Shown: piece after piece, positions 1-8,353 of the stretch | Layout of the letters: every line of letters starts with the position of its first letter | Position numbering within the stretch: the stretch's first letter is position 1 | NCBI GenBank assembly: GCA_021828935.1 | Contig: JAJZCU010000027.1 | Coordinates: forward strand, 1 to 11,572 | Direction: 5' to 3' | DNA length: 11,572 nt | From: Planctomycetota bacterium | Lineage (GTDB): Bacteria; Planctomycetota; Phycisphaerae; WQYP01 | Position numbers and translations under genes: made by a program | Notes under the pieces: model-generated | What the model was told of the DNA's origin: nothing | The model's input: only the letters and a program-made list of their open reading frames with translations | Database searches by the model: none

Positions 1-358
1 CTTCGCGGCCTCCGGCGGCGGCTTCGATCGCCTGACATTGTTGAATCGTCCGCTGGTCATTCCATAATAGTGCCGGGCGCAGCGGCTTGGGCCCTTTACC
101 AAGAAATACGCTGCCGTGCATCTGGCCCGACAGGCCAACGGCGCTGATTTCAGAGGGCCTGAGCTTCGCTTTTTTTAACGCCGCGTGCGTGGCCGTGATG
201 CTTGCCTGCCACCATTCCTCGGGATGCTGTTCCGTCCACCCCGGTCGCGGATTTAACAACGTATGCGGGGCTTCCGCCGTGGCTCGAACGGTTCCGCGCT
301 GGTCCAGCAGCAGCGCCTTTGTGCCCGATGTGCCGATGTCAATGCCGAGAAAAACCAT
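1..358 (-). CDS. xylB: Xylulokinase, N-terminal part (FGGY carbohydrate kinase), cut by the window edge
   Basis: Xylulokinase phosphorylates D-xylulose with ATP to xylulose 5-phosphate, the last step of xylose entry into the pentose phosphate pathway; it is cytosolic. The ATG is at 356-358 and 119 codons are present before the window edge. The FGGY N-terminal lobe is clear: the phosphate-binding DIGTSGTKALLLD motif at residues 7-19, GLSGQMHG at 75-82 and LWNDQR at 98-103. The last two motifs are typical of XylB rather than of glycerol, rhamnulose or gluconate kinases, and the WTEQHPEEWWQA segment (41-52) is also XylB-like. The catalytic Asp and the whole C-terminal lobe lie outside the window, so intactness cannot be judged. 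It is divergent from the DUF72 gene. The Shine-Dalgarno site is weak (GGAAA about 8 bases before the ATG). Other xylose genes may lie off the left edge. Confidence 0.93.
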   Translation of the reverse strand, partial: MVFLGIDIGTSGTKALLLDQRGTVRATAEAPHTLLNPRPGWTEQHPEEWWQASITATHAALKKAKLRPSEISAVGLSGQMHGSVFLGKGPKPLRPALLWNDQRTIQQCQAIEAAAGGRE

Positions 359-391
359 GATGCGTTTCCAATTATTTGGCAATCAGACGAA

Positions 392-419
392 AGCGTAACG
401 CGGGGGCTGGCGATGTCAA
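392..419 (-). promoter_or_regulatory. Candidate sigma70-type promoter of xylB
   Basis: On the minus strand a perfect -35 hexamer TTGACA (419-414) is followed after 16 bases by TACGCT (397-392), a mediocre -10. Transcription would start near 385 and give a leader of about 27 bases before the xylB ATG at 358. The -35 is seen directly; promoter function is inferred, and the -10 matches consensus at only three positions. Confidence 0.35.
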
Positions 420-567
420 CGCCTTGAAAAACATAGAGCAACCGGCCGCTCACGGCGGTTTCTCAGACGTGCCCGGCGCTCCGGCATATACTTTATTGGC
501 GGCGATGAATCGGCGCTGGAAACGAAACGCGAGGTGGTCTCTGGCGCCCTTGGAGCAAATTTCAGAA

Positions 568-1350
568 ATGCCTCTTTTTATTGAGCGACCCGCGGTCGCT
601 GCGCCCGGATTTCACATCGGCACGTCCAGTTGGACCAACTTGGCGTGGGGCCACGGCGTCTTACCCGCGGACGTGCCGGCGGGAAGCCGCTTGGCCTACC
701 TTGCGCGGCATTTAAATAGCGTGGAAATCAACAGCACGTTTTACCGCGTGCCCACTCCGCATATGGTGGCGCGATGGGTGGATGCGGTAGGGCCGGATTT
801 TCGGTTTTCTGTGAAGGTTAACCGCGAGATTACCCATGAGCGGCGCCTGCGGGACTGCCGGAAGCCTCTGGATGAATTTGCCGGCGCCGTCTCGGGCTTC
901 GGCCGGAAAGCCGGGGCAATGCTGATTCAACTTCCGCCATCGTTCCGACCCGGCTGGCGCGATTTGGAACGCTTTCTGCATGTGTTTCATACGATTCCCG
1001 ACGCCGCAATGTGGCGACCGGTGGTGGAGTTGCGCAACCGGGCGTGGCCGGTGGAGGAAACCAAAAACATGCTCGATGAAAATCACTGCGCGTTATGCGT
1101 TTCTGACGCGGCGACGTATCCGACCTCCGCGCCCAATTCCCGGGGTCCGGTTTATGTGCGTCGCCACGGTACTGTGGGCATGTATCGCGGCGGCTACAGC
1201 CCGGGGCAACTCGCCGCCGACGCCGCCGCGCTGCGCCCATTCGTGAACGCCGGCCGGGATGTATACGTTTATTTTAACAATACGATCGATCATCACGCCT
1301 ACGCCAACGCGCTGGCGCTGCGCGATCTGACGTCTGCGGTTCACACATAA
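568..1350 (+). CDS. DUF72 (YecE-like) family protein
   Basis: A 260-residue soluble protein of the DUF72/YecE family, a TIM-barrel-like fold whose biochemical function is not firmly established. The family pattern is complete: FHIGTSSW (15-22), the VEINSTFYRVP signature (52-62), FRFSVKVNREITHERRL (78-94), AMLIQLPPSF (117-126), PVVELRNRAW (151-160), CVSDAATYPT (177-186), VYVRRHGT (195-202) and YVYFNNT (233-239) before a C-terminal HHAYANAL. The frame is open further upstream, with a TTG at 376 and an ATG at 505. I chose ATG 568 because the conserved domain begins 14 residues later, the length then matches the family, and the upstream translation is Arg/Ala-rich and unlike the family. A GGAG (552-555) sits 12 bases before it, a little far. 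ATG 505 remains possible. It converges with ispE. There is no signal peptide. Confidence 0.9.
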   Translation: MPLFIERPAVAAPGFHIGTSSWTNLAWGHGVLPADVPAGSRLAYLARHLNSVEINSTFYRVPTPHMVARWVDAVGPDFRFSVKVNREITHERRLRDCRKPLDEFAGAVSGFGRKAGAMLIQLPPSFRPGWRDLERFLHVFHTIPDAAMWRPVVELRNRAWPVEETKNMLDENHCALCVSDAATYPTSAPNSRGPVYVRRHGTVGMYRGGYSPGQLAADAAALRPFVNAGRDVYVYFNNTIDHHAYANALALRDLTSAVHT

Positions 1351-1424
1351 ACGCCGCGTTAACTGGCCCTTTTTTTTGACCGCACAAGCGACGCCCATGA
1401 GCTTGTCGAAGCTGTCAAAAGACC
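1351..1424. terminator. Convergent intergenic spacer with weak terminator-like signals
   Basis: This 74-bp gap separates the 3' ends of the DUF72 gene and ispE. On the plus strand an eight-T run (1370-1377) follows a GC-rich stretch, preceded by a tiny inverted repeat AACG-CCG-CGTT just after the DUF72 stop. Further on, AGCTT-GTCG-AAGCT (1400-1413) is a perfect 5-bp stem with a tetraloop. Neither is a textbook intrinsic terminator: the T-run lacks a strong stem immediately before it and the better hairpin lacks a T-run. Termination here is inferred mostly from the gene arrangement. Confidence 0.25.
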
Positions 1425-2348
1425 CTATCGATCCACGCGGCAGGTCAGGACGGCACAGCGGGCGCCAAGGACCGCTTCCAGACGCGCCCCCAGAACGGCC
1501 GATTGCTGATAGGATTCGCAGATGGTAAAGAGCGTTGAACCGCTGCCGGTCATGTGAATTTTTTGGCCGGCAACGGCGGCGGCGTCGCGCGCCAGGGCCG
1601 CCAGCCAGGGCGCCAGCGCAAACGCCGGCCCCTGCAAATGGTTGTACAACTTATCATTCAATTCCGGGGCGGGCAACGCGGCCAGCGCCGCGACGTCGGG
1701 GGCGGCCTGCTCCGAGGCGCCACGACGGTCGAATTCTTCATAAACCGCACGTGTGGAAATGCCCGCCGGCGGCAGCAGCAATACCGCGTGAAGAGGATGC
1801 GAAAACGGCAGCGGCGTAACATGTTCGCCCCGGCCGCGACAAATGGCCGATTTTCCAACCACAAAAAACGGCACATCGCTGCCCAATTTGGCCGCTAAGT
1901 CGCACAGCTGTTCAGCGGACCAATGCAATTGCCATATTTCATTGAGTCCTACCAGCACCGCCGCCGCATCGGAACTGCCGCCGCCCAAGCCGCCCCCCGG
2001 CGGAATCACTTTATGCAGCGCCACGGTTCCTCGGGCTTCCCGCCCCGCCCGCTCGGCCAGCAGGCATACGGCCCGCCCCACCAGATTTTCGTGTACCTGG
2101 GTTGGTATGCCCGTAAAAGGGCCTTGCACCTCCAGCGCCAGCCGAGCGTCCGGGCGTATGAAAATAGTGTCATACCAAGCCAGCGGCACAAACCAGCTTT
2201 CCAGCGGATGAAACCCATCCGGCCGAATGGGGAAGACATGCAGCAGGAAATTAAGCTTCGCGGGGGCGTGGATGCGGTACTCGCCCGGACTCGACAGCCG
2301 CAAACGGGGGAAGGGCGCGGTTTCAAAATTTTCCGATGGTGGATTCAT
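1425..2348 (-). CDS. ispE: 4-diphosphocytidyl-2-C-methyl-D-erythritol kinase
   Basis: IspE uses ATP to phosphorylate CDP-methylerythritol on its 2-hydroxyl, the fourth step of the MEP route to isoprenoid precursors, in the cytosol. The 307-residue product has all the GHMP-kinase landmarks: APAKLNFLLHV (28-38, substrate-binding Lys31), DGFHPLES (44-51), the glycine-rich ATP loop PPGGGLGGGSSDAA (116-129), the catalytic-Asp motif GSDVPFF (156-162, Asp158) and the C-terminal MTGSGSTLF (266-274). The length is normal, with about 20 extra residues before the first strand. ATG 2348 is the only reasonable start, since no Met or Val start lies between it and the APAKLN motif. No clear Shine-Dalgarno site precedes it, so initiation may be weak or leaderless. 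It stands alone here, divergent from the GH2 gene and convergent with DUF72. Confidence 0.96.
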   Translation of the reverse strand: MNPPSENFETAPFPRLRLSSPGEYRIHAPAKLNFLLHVFPIRPDGFHPLESWFVPLAWYDTIFIRPDARLALEVQGPFTGIPTQVHENLVGRAVCLLAERAGREARGTVALHKVIPPGGGLGGGSSDAAAVLVGLNEIWQLHWSAEQLCDLAAKLGSDVPFFVVGKSAICRGRGEHVTPLPFSHPLHAVLLLPPAGISTRAVYEEFDRRGASEQAAPDVAALAALPAPELNDKLYNHLQGPAFALAPWLAALARDAAAVAGQKIHMTGSGSTLFTICESYQQSAVLGARLEAVLGARCAVLTCRVDR

Positions 2349-2649
2349 CGGCGCATTGTGCGGGGCCGGGTGGATTGCCGCAAGCGGGCTTGCTTCGATT
2401 GATGCAAATCATCAGGCGTGAAGCGCGTGATGCGGCGGTGCGCGATGGCAAAATTTTGTTCGTGCGGAGCGTTGAAAGATCAGTTACAGTAAAAATTTCA
2501 GGTAGGATCACCACCGCGACGCGATGGCTTCATGCAATAAAGTCGTCGGCCGGTTGGTTATTCAACTACTCCAAACGGTTGTACCCGGCGGCGAAAACAA
2601 GAATTTGGCGCACGCCAATAAGGCAATTGCAAAAGAAAGGAACGCTTGT
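2349..2649. other. Divergent intergenic region between ispE and the GH2 gene
   Basis: This 301-bp spacer must hold promoters for both flanking genes. The frame of the GH2 gene is open back to an ATG at 2524, but the residues before 2650 look non-coding and precede a Tat signal, so I treat them as leader. Visible items are a TTGAAA (2472-2477) in an AT-rich stretch reaching about 2500, without a clear -10 at proper spacing, and a small inverted repeat TGATG-CAAAT-CATCA (2400-2414) that could be an operator half-site pair. I see no RNA gene or riboswitch. Confidence 0.4.
2636..2641 (+). promoter_or_regulatory. Shine-Dalgarno site that fixes the GH2 start
   Basis: AAAGGA lies 8 bases before ATG 2650. 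It sets the start at the methionine immediately before the twin-arginine motif rather than at the upstream in-frame ATG 2524, which would bury the export signal. Confidence 0.75.
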
Positions 2650-5610
2650 ATGGAACGACGAGACTTTATCAAGGCGGGTTTGGGCGCGGCGGCGCTGGCG
2701 GCAACGGCTTCGTGCGCCATGACGCCATCCGGTAACGCCGCCACTGCCGTTGATATGGCGTCCGCGGGCAGTGAATCGTTGGGCGCGGCGGCGCCGAGCC
2801 AGTTGGCCCCCCGGCGATGCGAATTGTTTGATTTTGATTGGCGCTTTCATCCCATGCCCGAAGCAACGCAACTGAAAGACGCCGTCGCCGTCGACCAATG
2901 GCATTGGAAAATGGGCACGGCAGACGACGCCGCCGAAATGACCAAGGCCAAGGTCGATACCAGCCACGGCTGGCAGACGGCCGACACCAAAAATCCGCAG
3001 ATGAACCAGGTCGGTTACGCCTGGTTCCGCACCACGTTGCCCGCCCTGCATCACAGTGGACGCGCTATTTCTTTCACGCACGTAGATGACAACGCAGAGG
3101 TCTATCTCAACGGCAAATTGCTTCGTAGCCATCAGGGGTGGGACTCTGCCTTCACCGTGCGCCTTGACCCGGCGTGGCATAACGAGGGTTCCAACGAGTT
3201 TACCGTGCGGGTGGATAATACTTCCGGCCCCGGCGGCGTGTACGGGCCGGTGATGCTGGGCGTTCTGCCCGCCCAGGACAATTTTCTCTCGCCGCACCTG
3301 GATGTCCGATCCTGGCGTAAAGTGCAATTGCCGCACGATTACATTGTGGAAGGTCACTACAGCCCCAAGGCCAATACCGGCCACGGTTCCCTGCCAACAT
3401 ATCCCGCCTGGTATCACAAAACGTTCACTCTGCCGGCTTCGGACCGTGGCAAAAGCGTATGGTTCTATTTTGAAGGCGTGTACCGGGAAGCCGAAATCTA
3501 CCTGAACGGCAAACGCGTGGGCTATCACACCGGCGGCTATACGTCATTTCATGTTGACATTACGAAAGAAGCCCATTACGGCGCCGAAAATACGCTGGCC
3601 ATTCATGTGAATCCCTCTGATTTTGAAGGCTGGTGGTACGAAGGCGGCGGCATCTATCGGCACGTTTGGTTGAATGTGGCCGACACCTTGCATGTCGCGC
3701 CCTGGGGCGTCTATGCCTACGCGGATGTTAAGGGCGTGGCGACCGCCCATCCCTCCGCAGCGATTACCATCGAAACCACCGTGGCCAACCTGGGCCAACA
3801 TGAAGAAGCCTGTGAAGTTATTTCCCATGTGGTGGACCCGTCCGGCCAGGTGGTCGGCCATGCCAGCGGCAAACTGACTGTGCCATCCAATCTGGCGCGC
3901 ACCGTTGCCGCCGGTAAAGTCAGCGCCAGGCATGCGGACGTTGACAACCCCAGCGGTTTGCATGACGGCGCAAAACTCGTACAGCATGTTTCGCTGGCGG
4001 CAGTAAAGCTGTGGTCGTTGGAGGAACGAAATCTCTATAAGGTTATCACGGAAATTAGCCGCGGCGGCAAAGTGGTGGACCGCCATGAACAGACCTTCGG
4101 CATCCGCACCATTCGTTTTGACGCCAATGAAGGATTCATGCTTAATGAAAAGCATGTCAAGCTGCAGGGCGTTTGCAATCACCAGGACTTTGCCGGCGTG
4201 GGGATCGGCATTCCGGACAGCCTTTTTTATTACCGTATGAAACAATTGCAGGTTAAATTGGGTTGCAACGCCATCCGCTGTTCGCACAACCCCATGGCGC
4301 CGGCCATGTACGACGCCTGCGATCATTTGGGCCTGGTGGTAATGGATGAAAATCGGCATCCCGGCAGTTCCGTGGCCACCAAATCATGGGTTGGCCAGCC
4401 GTATGAAAATACCTGGCATGTGGAAAATATGGTGCTGCGCGACCGCAACCATCCATCGGTGATTATGTGGTCGATGTGGAACGAGGAATGGGCCATCCAG
4501 AATGACGCCTATGGCAGGAAGATGATGGGCGCCCTGATGCAGGCGGTACATAAGCACGATCGCACCCGGCCCGTTTCCTGCGCGGACAATTCCGGAATCA
4601 CCAAGGCGTGGCTGACGGGCGCGGGCGCATCGGAAAATTTATTGGGCGTGAATTACAATTATCAGGATTATGACTGGCTGCATAAGAAATTTCCCAATAA
4701 ACCGATCTTCGGCAGCGAAACCGGCAGTAACGTGGAATGCCGCGGCGTTTACCACACCAACGTCGCAAAGGCCCATCAAACCAGTTACATGTCGCCCGAA
4801 GGATCATGGCAACCGCTGGCCACTCGCAAATTTGTCGCCGGCGGTTTCTGCTGGACGGGCTTCGATTACCGCGGTGAAACCACGCCCTTTGGCTGGCCGG
4901 AAATCAACTCCAATTTTGGTCTGCTGGATATGTGCGGCTTCCCCAAGGATGACGCCTTTTATTACAAATCATGGTGGGACCAGGCGACGCCGCTGGTGCA
5001 TATTTTCCCCCATTGGAACTGGCCGGGAAAAGAAGGGCATACCATTCCCGTGTGGTGCTTCAGCAACTGCGACCGCGTGGAATTGTTCTTAAATGGAAAA
5101 AGCCTGGGGTCGAAAAAAATGCCCCGGTATCGGCATCTACAGTGGGACCACGTAAAATATGAGCCCGGAACGCTGGAAGCCCACGCGTACAAAGGCAATA
5201 AGCTCGCGGCAAGGGAGGTTGTTCACACCACCGGAGCTCCGGCGGCGCTGCAGCTCAAGCCATACCGCACGCACCTTTTGGCTGATGGCGAAGACACGGC
5301 GCCGATTTTCGTAACGGTAGTGGACGCTGAAGGGCGTATGGTTCCCACGGCCGACAACATGGTGCATTTCGCCGTGCGCGGCGCTGGCGTGAACGCCGGC
5401 GTGGGCAATGGCGACCCCAGTTGCCACGAGCCCAACCAAGCGAACTACCGCAGCGCCTTCAGGGGCCTGTGCATGGTGCTGGTGCGCGCGAATAAAACCA
5501 GCGGGCCCGTGCACGTAACGGCCCGCGGCCGCGGCCTGAAATCCGCCACGGCAAGCGTCGTGGTACGCCAGCAGCGCGCGGCAACACCAGATGCGGGGGC
5601 CGCTGGATAA
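2650..5610 (+). CDS. Tat-exported GH2 glycoside hydrolase, beta-galactosidase type, with nested jelly-roll domain
   Basis: A 986-residue retaining glycosidase of family GH2, probably a beta-galactosidase, acting outside the cytoplasmic membrane. The N-terminus is a Tat signal: ERRDFIKAG (2-10), then an Ala-rich hydrophobic stretch ending in TASC (Cys22), which may be a lipobox variant. FDFDWRFHP (about 60-68) opens the GH2 sugar-binding domain. It is interrupted by an extra jelly-roll (about 75-215; YAWFRTTL, VYLNGKLL) before resuming at WRKVQLPHDYIVEG (222-235). An Ig-like domain follows. The TIM barrel begins near FGIRTIRF (483-490) and carries LQGVCNHQD (506-514), MDENRHPG (565-572), the acid/base Glu612 in WSMWNEEW and the nucleophile Glu690 in FGSETGS. 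The C-terminus holds DUF4982-like (VELFLNGKSLG) and invasin/Ig-like segments. Beta-glucuronidase or another GH2 specificity cannot be excluded. The gene ends 27 bp from the convergent glucosidase gene. Confidence 0.92.
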   Translation: MERRDFIKAGLGAAALAATASCAMTPSGNAATAVDMASAGSESLGAAAPSQLAPRRCELFDFDWRFHPMPEATQLKDAVAVDQWHWKMGTADDAAEMTKAKVDTSHGWQTADTKNPQMNQVGYAWFRTTLPALHHSGRAISFTHVDDNAEVYLNGKLLRSHQGWDSAFTVRLDPAWHNEGSNEFTVRVDNTSGPGGVYGPVMLGVLPAQDNFLSPHLDVRSWRKVQLPHDYIVEGHYSPKANTGHGSLPTYPAWYHKTFTLPASDRGKSVWFYFEGVYREAEIYLNGKRVGYHTGGYTSFHVDITKEAHYGAENTLAIHVNPSDFEGWWYEGGGIYRHVWLNVADTLHVAPWGVYAYADVKGVATAHPSAAITIETTVANLGQHEEACEVISHVVDPSGQVVGHASGKLTVPSNLARTVAAGKVSARHADVDNPSGLHDGAKLVQHVSLAAVKLWSLEERNLYKVITEISRGGKVVDRHEQTFGIRTIRFDANEGFMLNEKHVKLQGVCNHQDFAGVGIGIPDSLFYYRMKQLQVKLGCNAIRCSHNPMAPAMYDACDHLGLVVMDENRHPGSSVATKSWVGQPYENTWHVENMVLRDRNHPSVIMWSMWNEEWAIQNDAYGRKMMGALMQAVHKHDRTRPVSCADNSGITKAWLTGAGASENLLGVNYNYQDYDWLHKKFPNKPIFGSETGSNVECRGVYHTNVAKAHQTSYMSPEGSWQPLATRKFVAGGFCWTGFDYRGETTPFGWPEINSNFGLLDMCGFPKDDAFYYKSWWDQATPLVHIFPHWNWPGKEGHTIPVWCFSNCDRVELFLNGKSLGSKKMPRYRHLQWDHVKYEPGTLEAHAYKGNKLAAREVVHTTGAPAALQLKPYRTHLLADGEDTAPIFVTVVDAEGRMVPTADNMVHFAVRGAGVNAGVGNGDPSCHEPNQANYRSAFRGLCMVLVRANKTSGPVHVTARGRGLKSATASVVVRQQRAATPDAGAAG

Positions 5611-5637
5611 TTTGCCGCCAGACCCGGGGCCGTCGGG

Positions 5638-8334
5638 CTACCCGCCGGTCTTGTTATAATCGCGCAATAAATAGTCAATTAACTGCACCACCAGGCCCGT
5701 CCAGCCGGTCTGATGGCTGGCGCCCAGACCCGCGCCGTCGTCGCCGTTGAAGTATTCGTGGAAGGGCAGCATGTCTTTCCACAGCGGGTTCTGTTGGAAT
5801 GGCCGCTGCCCACCGAACACGGCCCGGCGCCCTTCTTTGTCCAGCGTATAGATGGAAAGAAGCCGCCGGGCAAGATCTTCGGAGACCTCCAGCAGGTTTT
5901 TCGTCTGGCCGCTGCCGCGTGGGTATTCCAGGGTAAGCTGCTGACCGTAAAAACGGTTGTAGGTGCGCAGCGCGGTGATTAAGAGGTAATTCAATGGAAA
6001 CCAGACCGGCCCGCGCCAATTCGAGTTGCCGCCGAACAACCCGGAGCGCGATTCCGCCGGCTCATAATTAATGGAGTATTCGCGGCCGGACATCATGAAG
6101 CGGAACGGATGGTCCAGGTGAAACTTCGACACCGACCGCAGGCCGTGCGGCGAAAGAAATTCGTTCTCATCGGCTACGTACTGCAGCGCCCGGCTGACGC
6201 GATTTTGGCTGGCGATGCTTAGCAAACAACGCTGTCCATCTTCCGACCACACGCTGCCGATGCCTCCCACGAGGTCGGTGCGGCGGCGCATGTACCATTC
6301 ATAACGCCGGCGGAAGGCGGGCAGTTTGTCAAACCAGCCCTTTTCCAAAATCTGCACGGCGAACAGCGGTATCAGGCCCACCAATGATCGCACGCGCAGC
6401 GGCGTACTGCCCTGCGCGCCGTGATTGGAATCGGCCAGAGTATCATAATAAAATCCGTCCTGGTCGTCCCACAGCGAAGTGGCCCGTTCGTCGCTGGCGT
6501 TGATGGCGGAGGCGATCGCGATAAAATGCTCGAAAAACTTGATGGCCAGATGCTCATAGACCGTGTCCGACTGCGCCAATTCCAACCCGATGGCCATCAT
6601 GTTCAGGCAGAAAAGGCCCATCCAGCCCGTGGCGTCCGCCTGCTCCAAAAAATGCCCCGCGGGCAACGGCATGCTGCGGTCAAAGATGCTGATGTTGTCC
6701 AGCCCCAGAAAGCCGCCTTCGAACACGTTCCGATCCGACCGGTCCTTGCGATTCACCCACCACACAAAATTAATGATCAATTTATGGTACATGCGCTCCA
6801 GAAACGCGCGGTCGCCGTGGCCGCCGCGCTGGCGCTTTTCCATGTTGTACACCCGCCAGGTGGCCAGCGCCTGCACCGGCGGATTCACATCGCTGAAGTT
6901 CCATTCATACGCAGGCGCCTGCCCGGAAAGATTTTGAAACCGTTCGCTAAGCAACAATTCCAACTGTGATTTTGAAAATTGAATATCAACATAGCCCAGC
7001 GTCAGGCAGTGGAACGACCAATCCCACGCGGCAAACCACGGGTATTCCCACTTGTCTGGCATGCTGATGATATTGCTGGATACCAGCCCGCGCCAGTTCC
7101 AGTTGCGCCCGGTGAGGCGCTGCCGGGGCGCCGGGAAATCTCCGTCCCCTTCCAGCCACTGGGCCACCGAATAGTGGTAAAATTGTTTGCTCCACAACAT
7201 GCCCGCCAGCGCCTGGCGCTGCACCATGCGCGTATCAGAGTCGGCCTGCGGCGAAATCAAGTCGGCGTGAAAACTGTCCGCCTCGCTTTGCCGCTGCCGA
7301 AACACCGCGTCAAAATCCTTAAATGGCTGTTGCGCGGCCCGATCAGTGAACGCCAGTTGAATGGTCTGCTGACCGCCGGGGGGAAGATTTAATACGTAAA
7401 CAAAAGCGGCCTTGGTGCCCTGCGGCCGGTTGTGTACCGCCCCCGCGTTTTGATGAATAATATAGTCATGAAATGCGTCCTTCACCGCCGGATGCGTGTT
7501 CGTGGCGTTGTAGAGGCGCTGCCGATTGGTCTCATTGAACGTGAAAATGGTTTCCGCGGGCTGCCGGCCGTAAAAATAGCGCGGCTCCAGGCCGTCCTGC
7601 CCGGTGGGGGTTTTCTGATAATTTGGGTCCTGCGTTACCACCCCCATGTAGGCCGCGTCGGTGGCCTGCACGGCGCGTATCACCGGCTCGGACGCCGGCG
7701 GATTGCTCCAGCTCCAGGTATTGCGAAACCACAATGTGGGCAACACGTGCAGCCGGGCCGGCATTGTGCCGCAGTTCGTGACCCGCACCCGTATAAGCAT
7801 CTGCTGTTCGTCGGTTTTGGCGTATTCAATGGCAATGTCAAAAAATGCGTTGCGGTCGAAAACGCCCGTATCCAGCAATTCGTATTCCGGCTGGTCGACC
7901 GTGCGGTGCCGGTTGATTTCCACAAGCTGCCGATAGGGAAACTCGGCGTGTGGATAGCGGTACACCATTTTCATGTAGGAATGGGATGGTGTGTTGTCCA
8001 AATAGTAATAGTATTCCTTGACGTCCTCCCCATGGTTGCCCTCGTGATTATTCAGGCCGAACATGCGCTCTTTTAGAATCGGATCGTGGCCATTCCAAAA
8101 TGCGAAACCCATGCATAAGAACTGCTGCCAGTCACAGATGCCGCCAATGCCGTCCTCGCTCCAGCGGTAGGTGCGGCTGCGCGCCATGTCGTGTGGAAAA
8201 TAATCCCAGGCATTGCCGTCAGCGGAATAATCTTCGCGCACCGTTCCCCACGCGCGTTCCGCAAGGTACGGTCCCCACCGTCGCCAGGCATCGGCTTGGG
8301 CGGGATCCTGCATGCGTTGTGCTTCTGGATTCAT
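5638..8334 (-). CDS. GH63/MGH1-like glucosidase, cytosolic
   Basis: An 898-residue protein of the bacterial glucosidase group related to GH63 (MGH1-like (alpha/alpha)6 barrel). Members are predicted to hydrolyse alpha-glucosidic bonds; the true substrate is uncertain. The family-typical N-terminus WRRWGPYLAERAWGTVREDY (17-36) leads to a beta-sandwich region (MGFAFWNG, 75-82; LPTLWFRNTWSW, 198-209). The barrel carries YPWFAAWDWSFHCL (431-444), NPPVQALATWRVY (484-496), EGGFLGLDNISIFDRS (539-554), GGIGSVWSEDG (690-700), GNSNWRGPVWFPLNY (769-783), FHEYFNGDDG (858-867) and ASHQTGWTGL (872-881). By analogy with GH63, Asp438 and Glu860 are plausible catalytic acids; this is inference. There is no signal peptide. 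The frame is open for 17 more codons upstream, but ATG 8334 has an ideal GGAGGAC seven bases before it and the conserved start fits. It appears full length. Confidence 0.9.
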   Translation of the reverse strand: MNPEAQRMQDPAQADAWRRWGPYLAERAWGTVREDYSADGNAWDYFPHDMARSRTYRWSEDGIGGICDWQQFLCMGFAFWNGHDPILKERMFGLNNHEGNHGEDVKEYYYYLDNTPSHSYMKMVYRYPHAEFPYRQLVEINRHRTVDQPEYELLDTGVFDRNAFFDIAIEYAKTDEQQMLIRVRVTNCGTMPARLHVLPTLWFRNTWSWSNPPASEPVIRAVQATDAAYMGVVTQDPNYQKTPTGQDGLEPRYFYGRQPAETIFTFNETNRQRLYNATNTHPAVKDAFHDYIIHQNAGAVHNRPQGTKAAFVYVLNLPPGGQQTIQLAFTDRAAQQPFKDFDAVFRQRQSEADSFHADLISPQADSDTRMVQRQALAGMLWSKQFYHYSVAQWLEGDGDFPAPRQRLTGRNWNWRGLVSSNIISMPDKWEYPWFAAWDWSFHCLTLGYVDIQFSKSQLELLLSERFQNLSGQAPAYEWNFSDVNPPVQALATWRVYNMEKRQRGGHGDRAFLERMYHKLIINFVWWVNRKDRSDRNVFEGGFLGLDNISIFDRSMPLPAGHFLEQADATGWMGLFCLNMMAIGLELAQSDTVYEHLAIKFFEHFIAIASAINASDERATSLWDDQDGFYYDTLADSNHGAQGSTPLRVRSLVGLIPLFAVQILEKGWFDKLPAFRRRYEWYMRRRTDLVGGIGSVWSEDGQRCLLSIASQNRVSRALQYVADENEFLSPHGLRSVSKFHLDHPFRFMMSGREYSINYEPAESRSGLFGGNSNWRGPVWFPLNYLLITALRTYNRFYGQQLTLEYPRGSGQTKNLLEVSEDLARRLLSIYTLDKEGRRAVFGGQRPFQQNPLWKDMLPFHEYFNGDDGAGLGASHQTGWTGLVVQLIDYLLRDYNKTGG

Positions 8335-8341
8335 AACAATA

Positions 8342-8348
8342 GTCCTCC
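8342..8348 (-). promoter_or_regulatory. Strong Shine-Dalgarno site for the glucosidase gene
   Basis: The minus strand reads GGAGGAC, then seven bases, then ATG at 8334. This near-perfect anti-16S match fixes the start of the GH63-like gene and rejects the longer open frame beginning at 8385. It also shows the organism uses canonical Shine-Dalgarno initiation. Confidence 0.8.
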
Positions 8349-8353
8349 ACGGG

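Noticed and set aside
87..398. Plus-strand ORF opposite xylB
   Set aside because: The minus strand encodes an unmistakable xylulokinase N-terminus, and the plus-strand translation is Cys-rich without pattern.
2524..2649. N-terminal extension of the GH2 protein from ATG 2524
   Set aside because: It would place a 42-residue non-hydrophobic stretch before the twin-arginine signal. ATG 2650 has an AAAGGA at good spacing and begins directly with the Tat motif.
2566..3528. Long minus-strand open frame (320 codons) antisense to the GH2 gene
   Set aside because: It lies fully opposite a gene with clear GH2 motifs, has no recognisable domain, and is the kind of shadow frame GC-rich codons leave on the opposite strand. 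The same applies to the minus-strand frame at 3544-4359.
7432..8076. Plus-strand open frame (214 codons) opposite the glucosidase gene
   Set aside because: It is a shadow of the GH63-like coding strand, whose motifs are conserved along this stretch. The plus-strand product is His/Val/Arg-rich without a family pattern.
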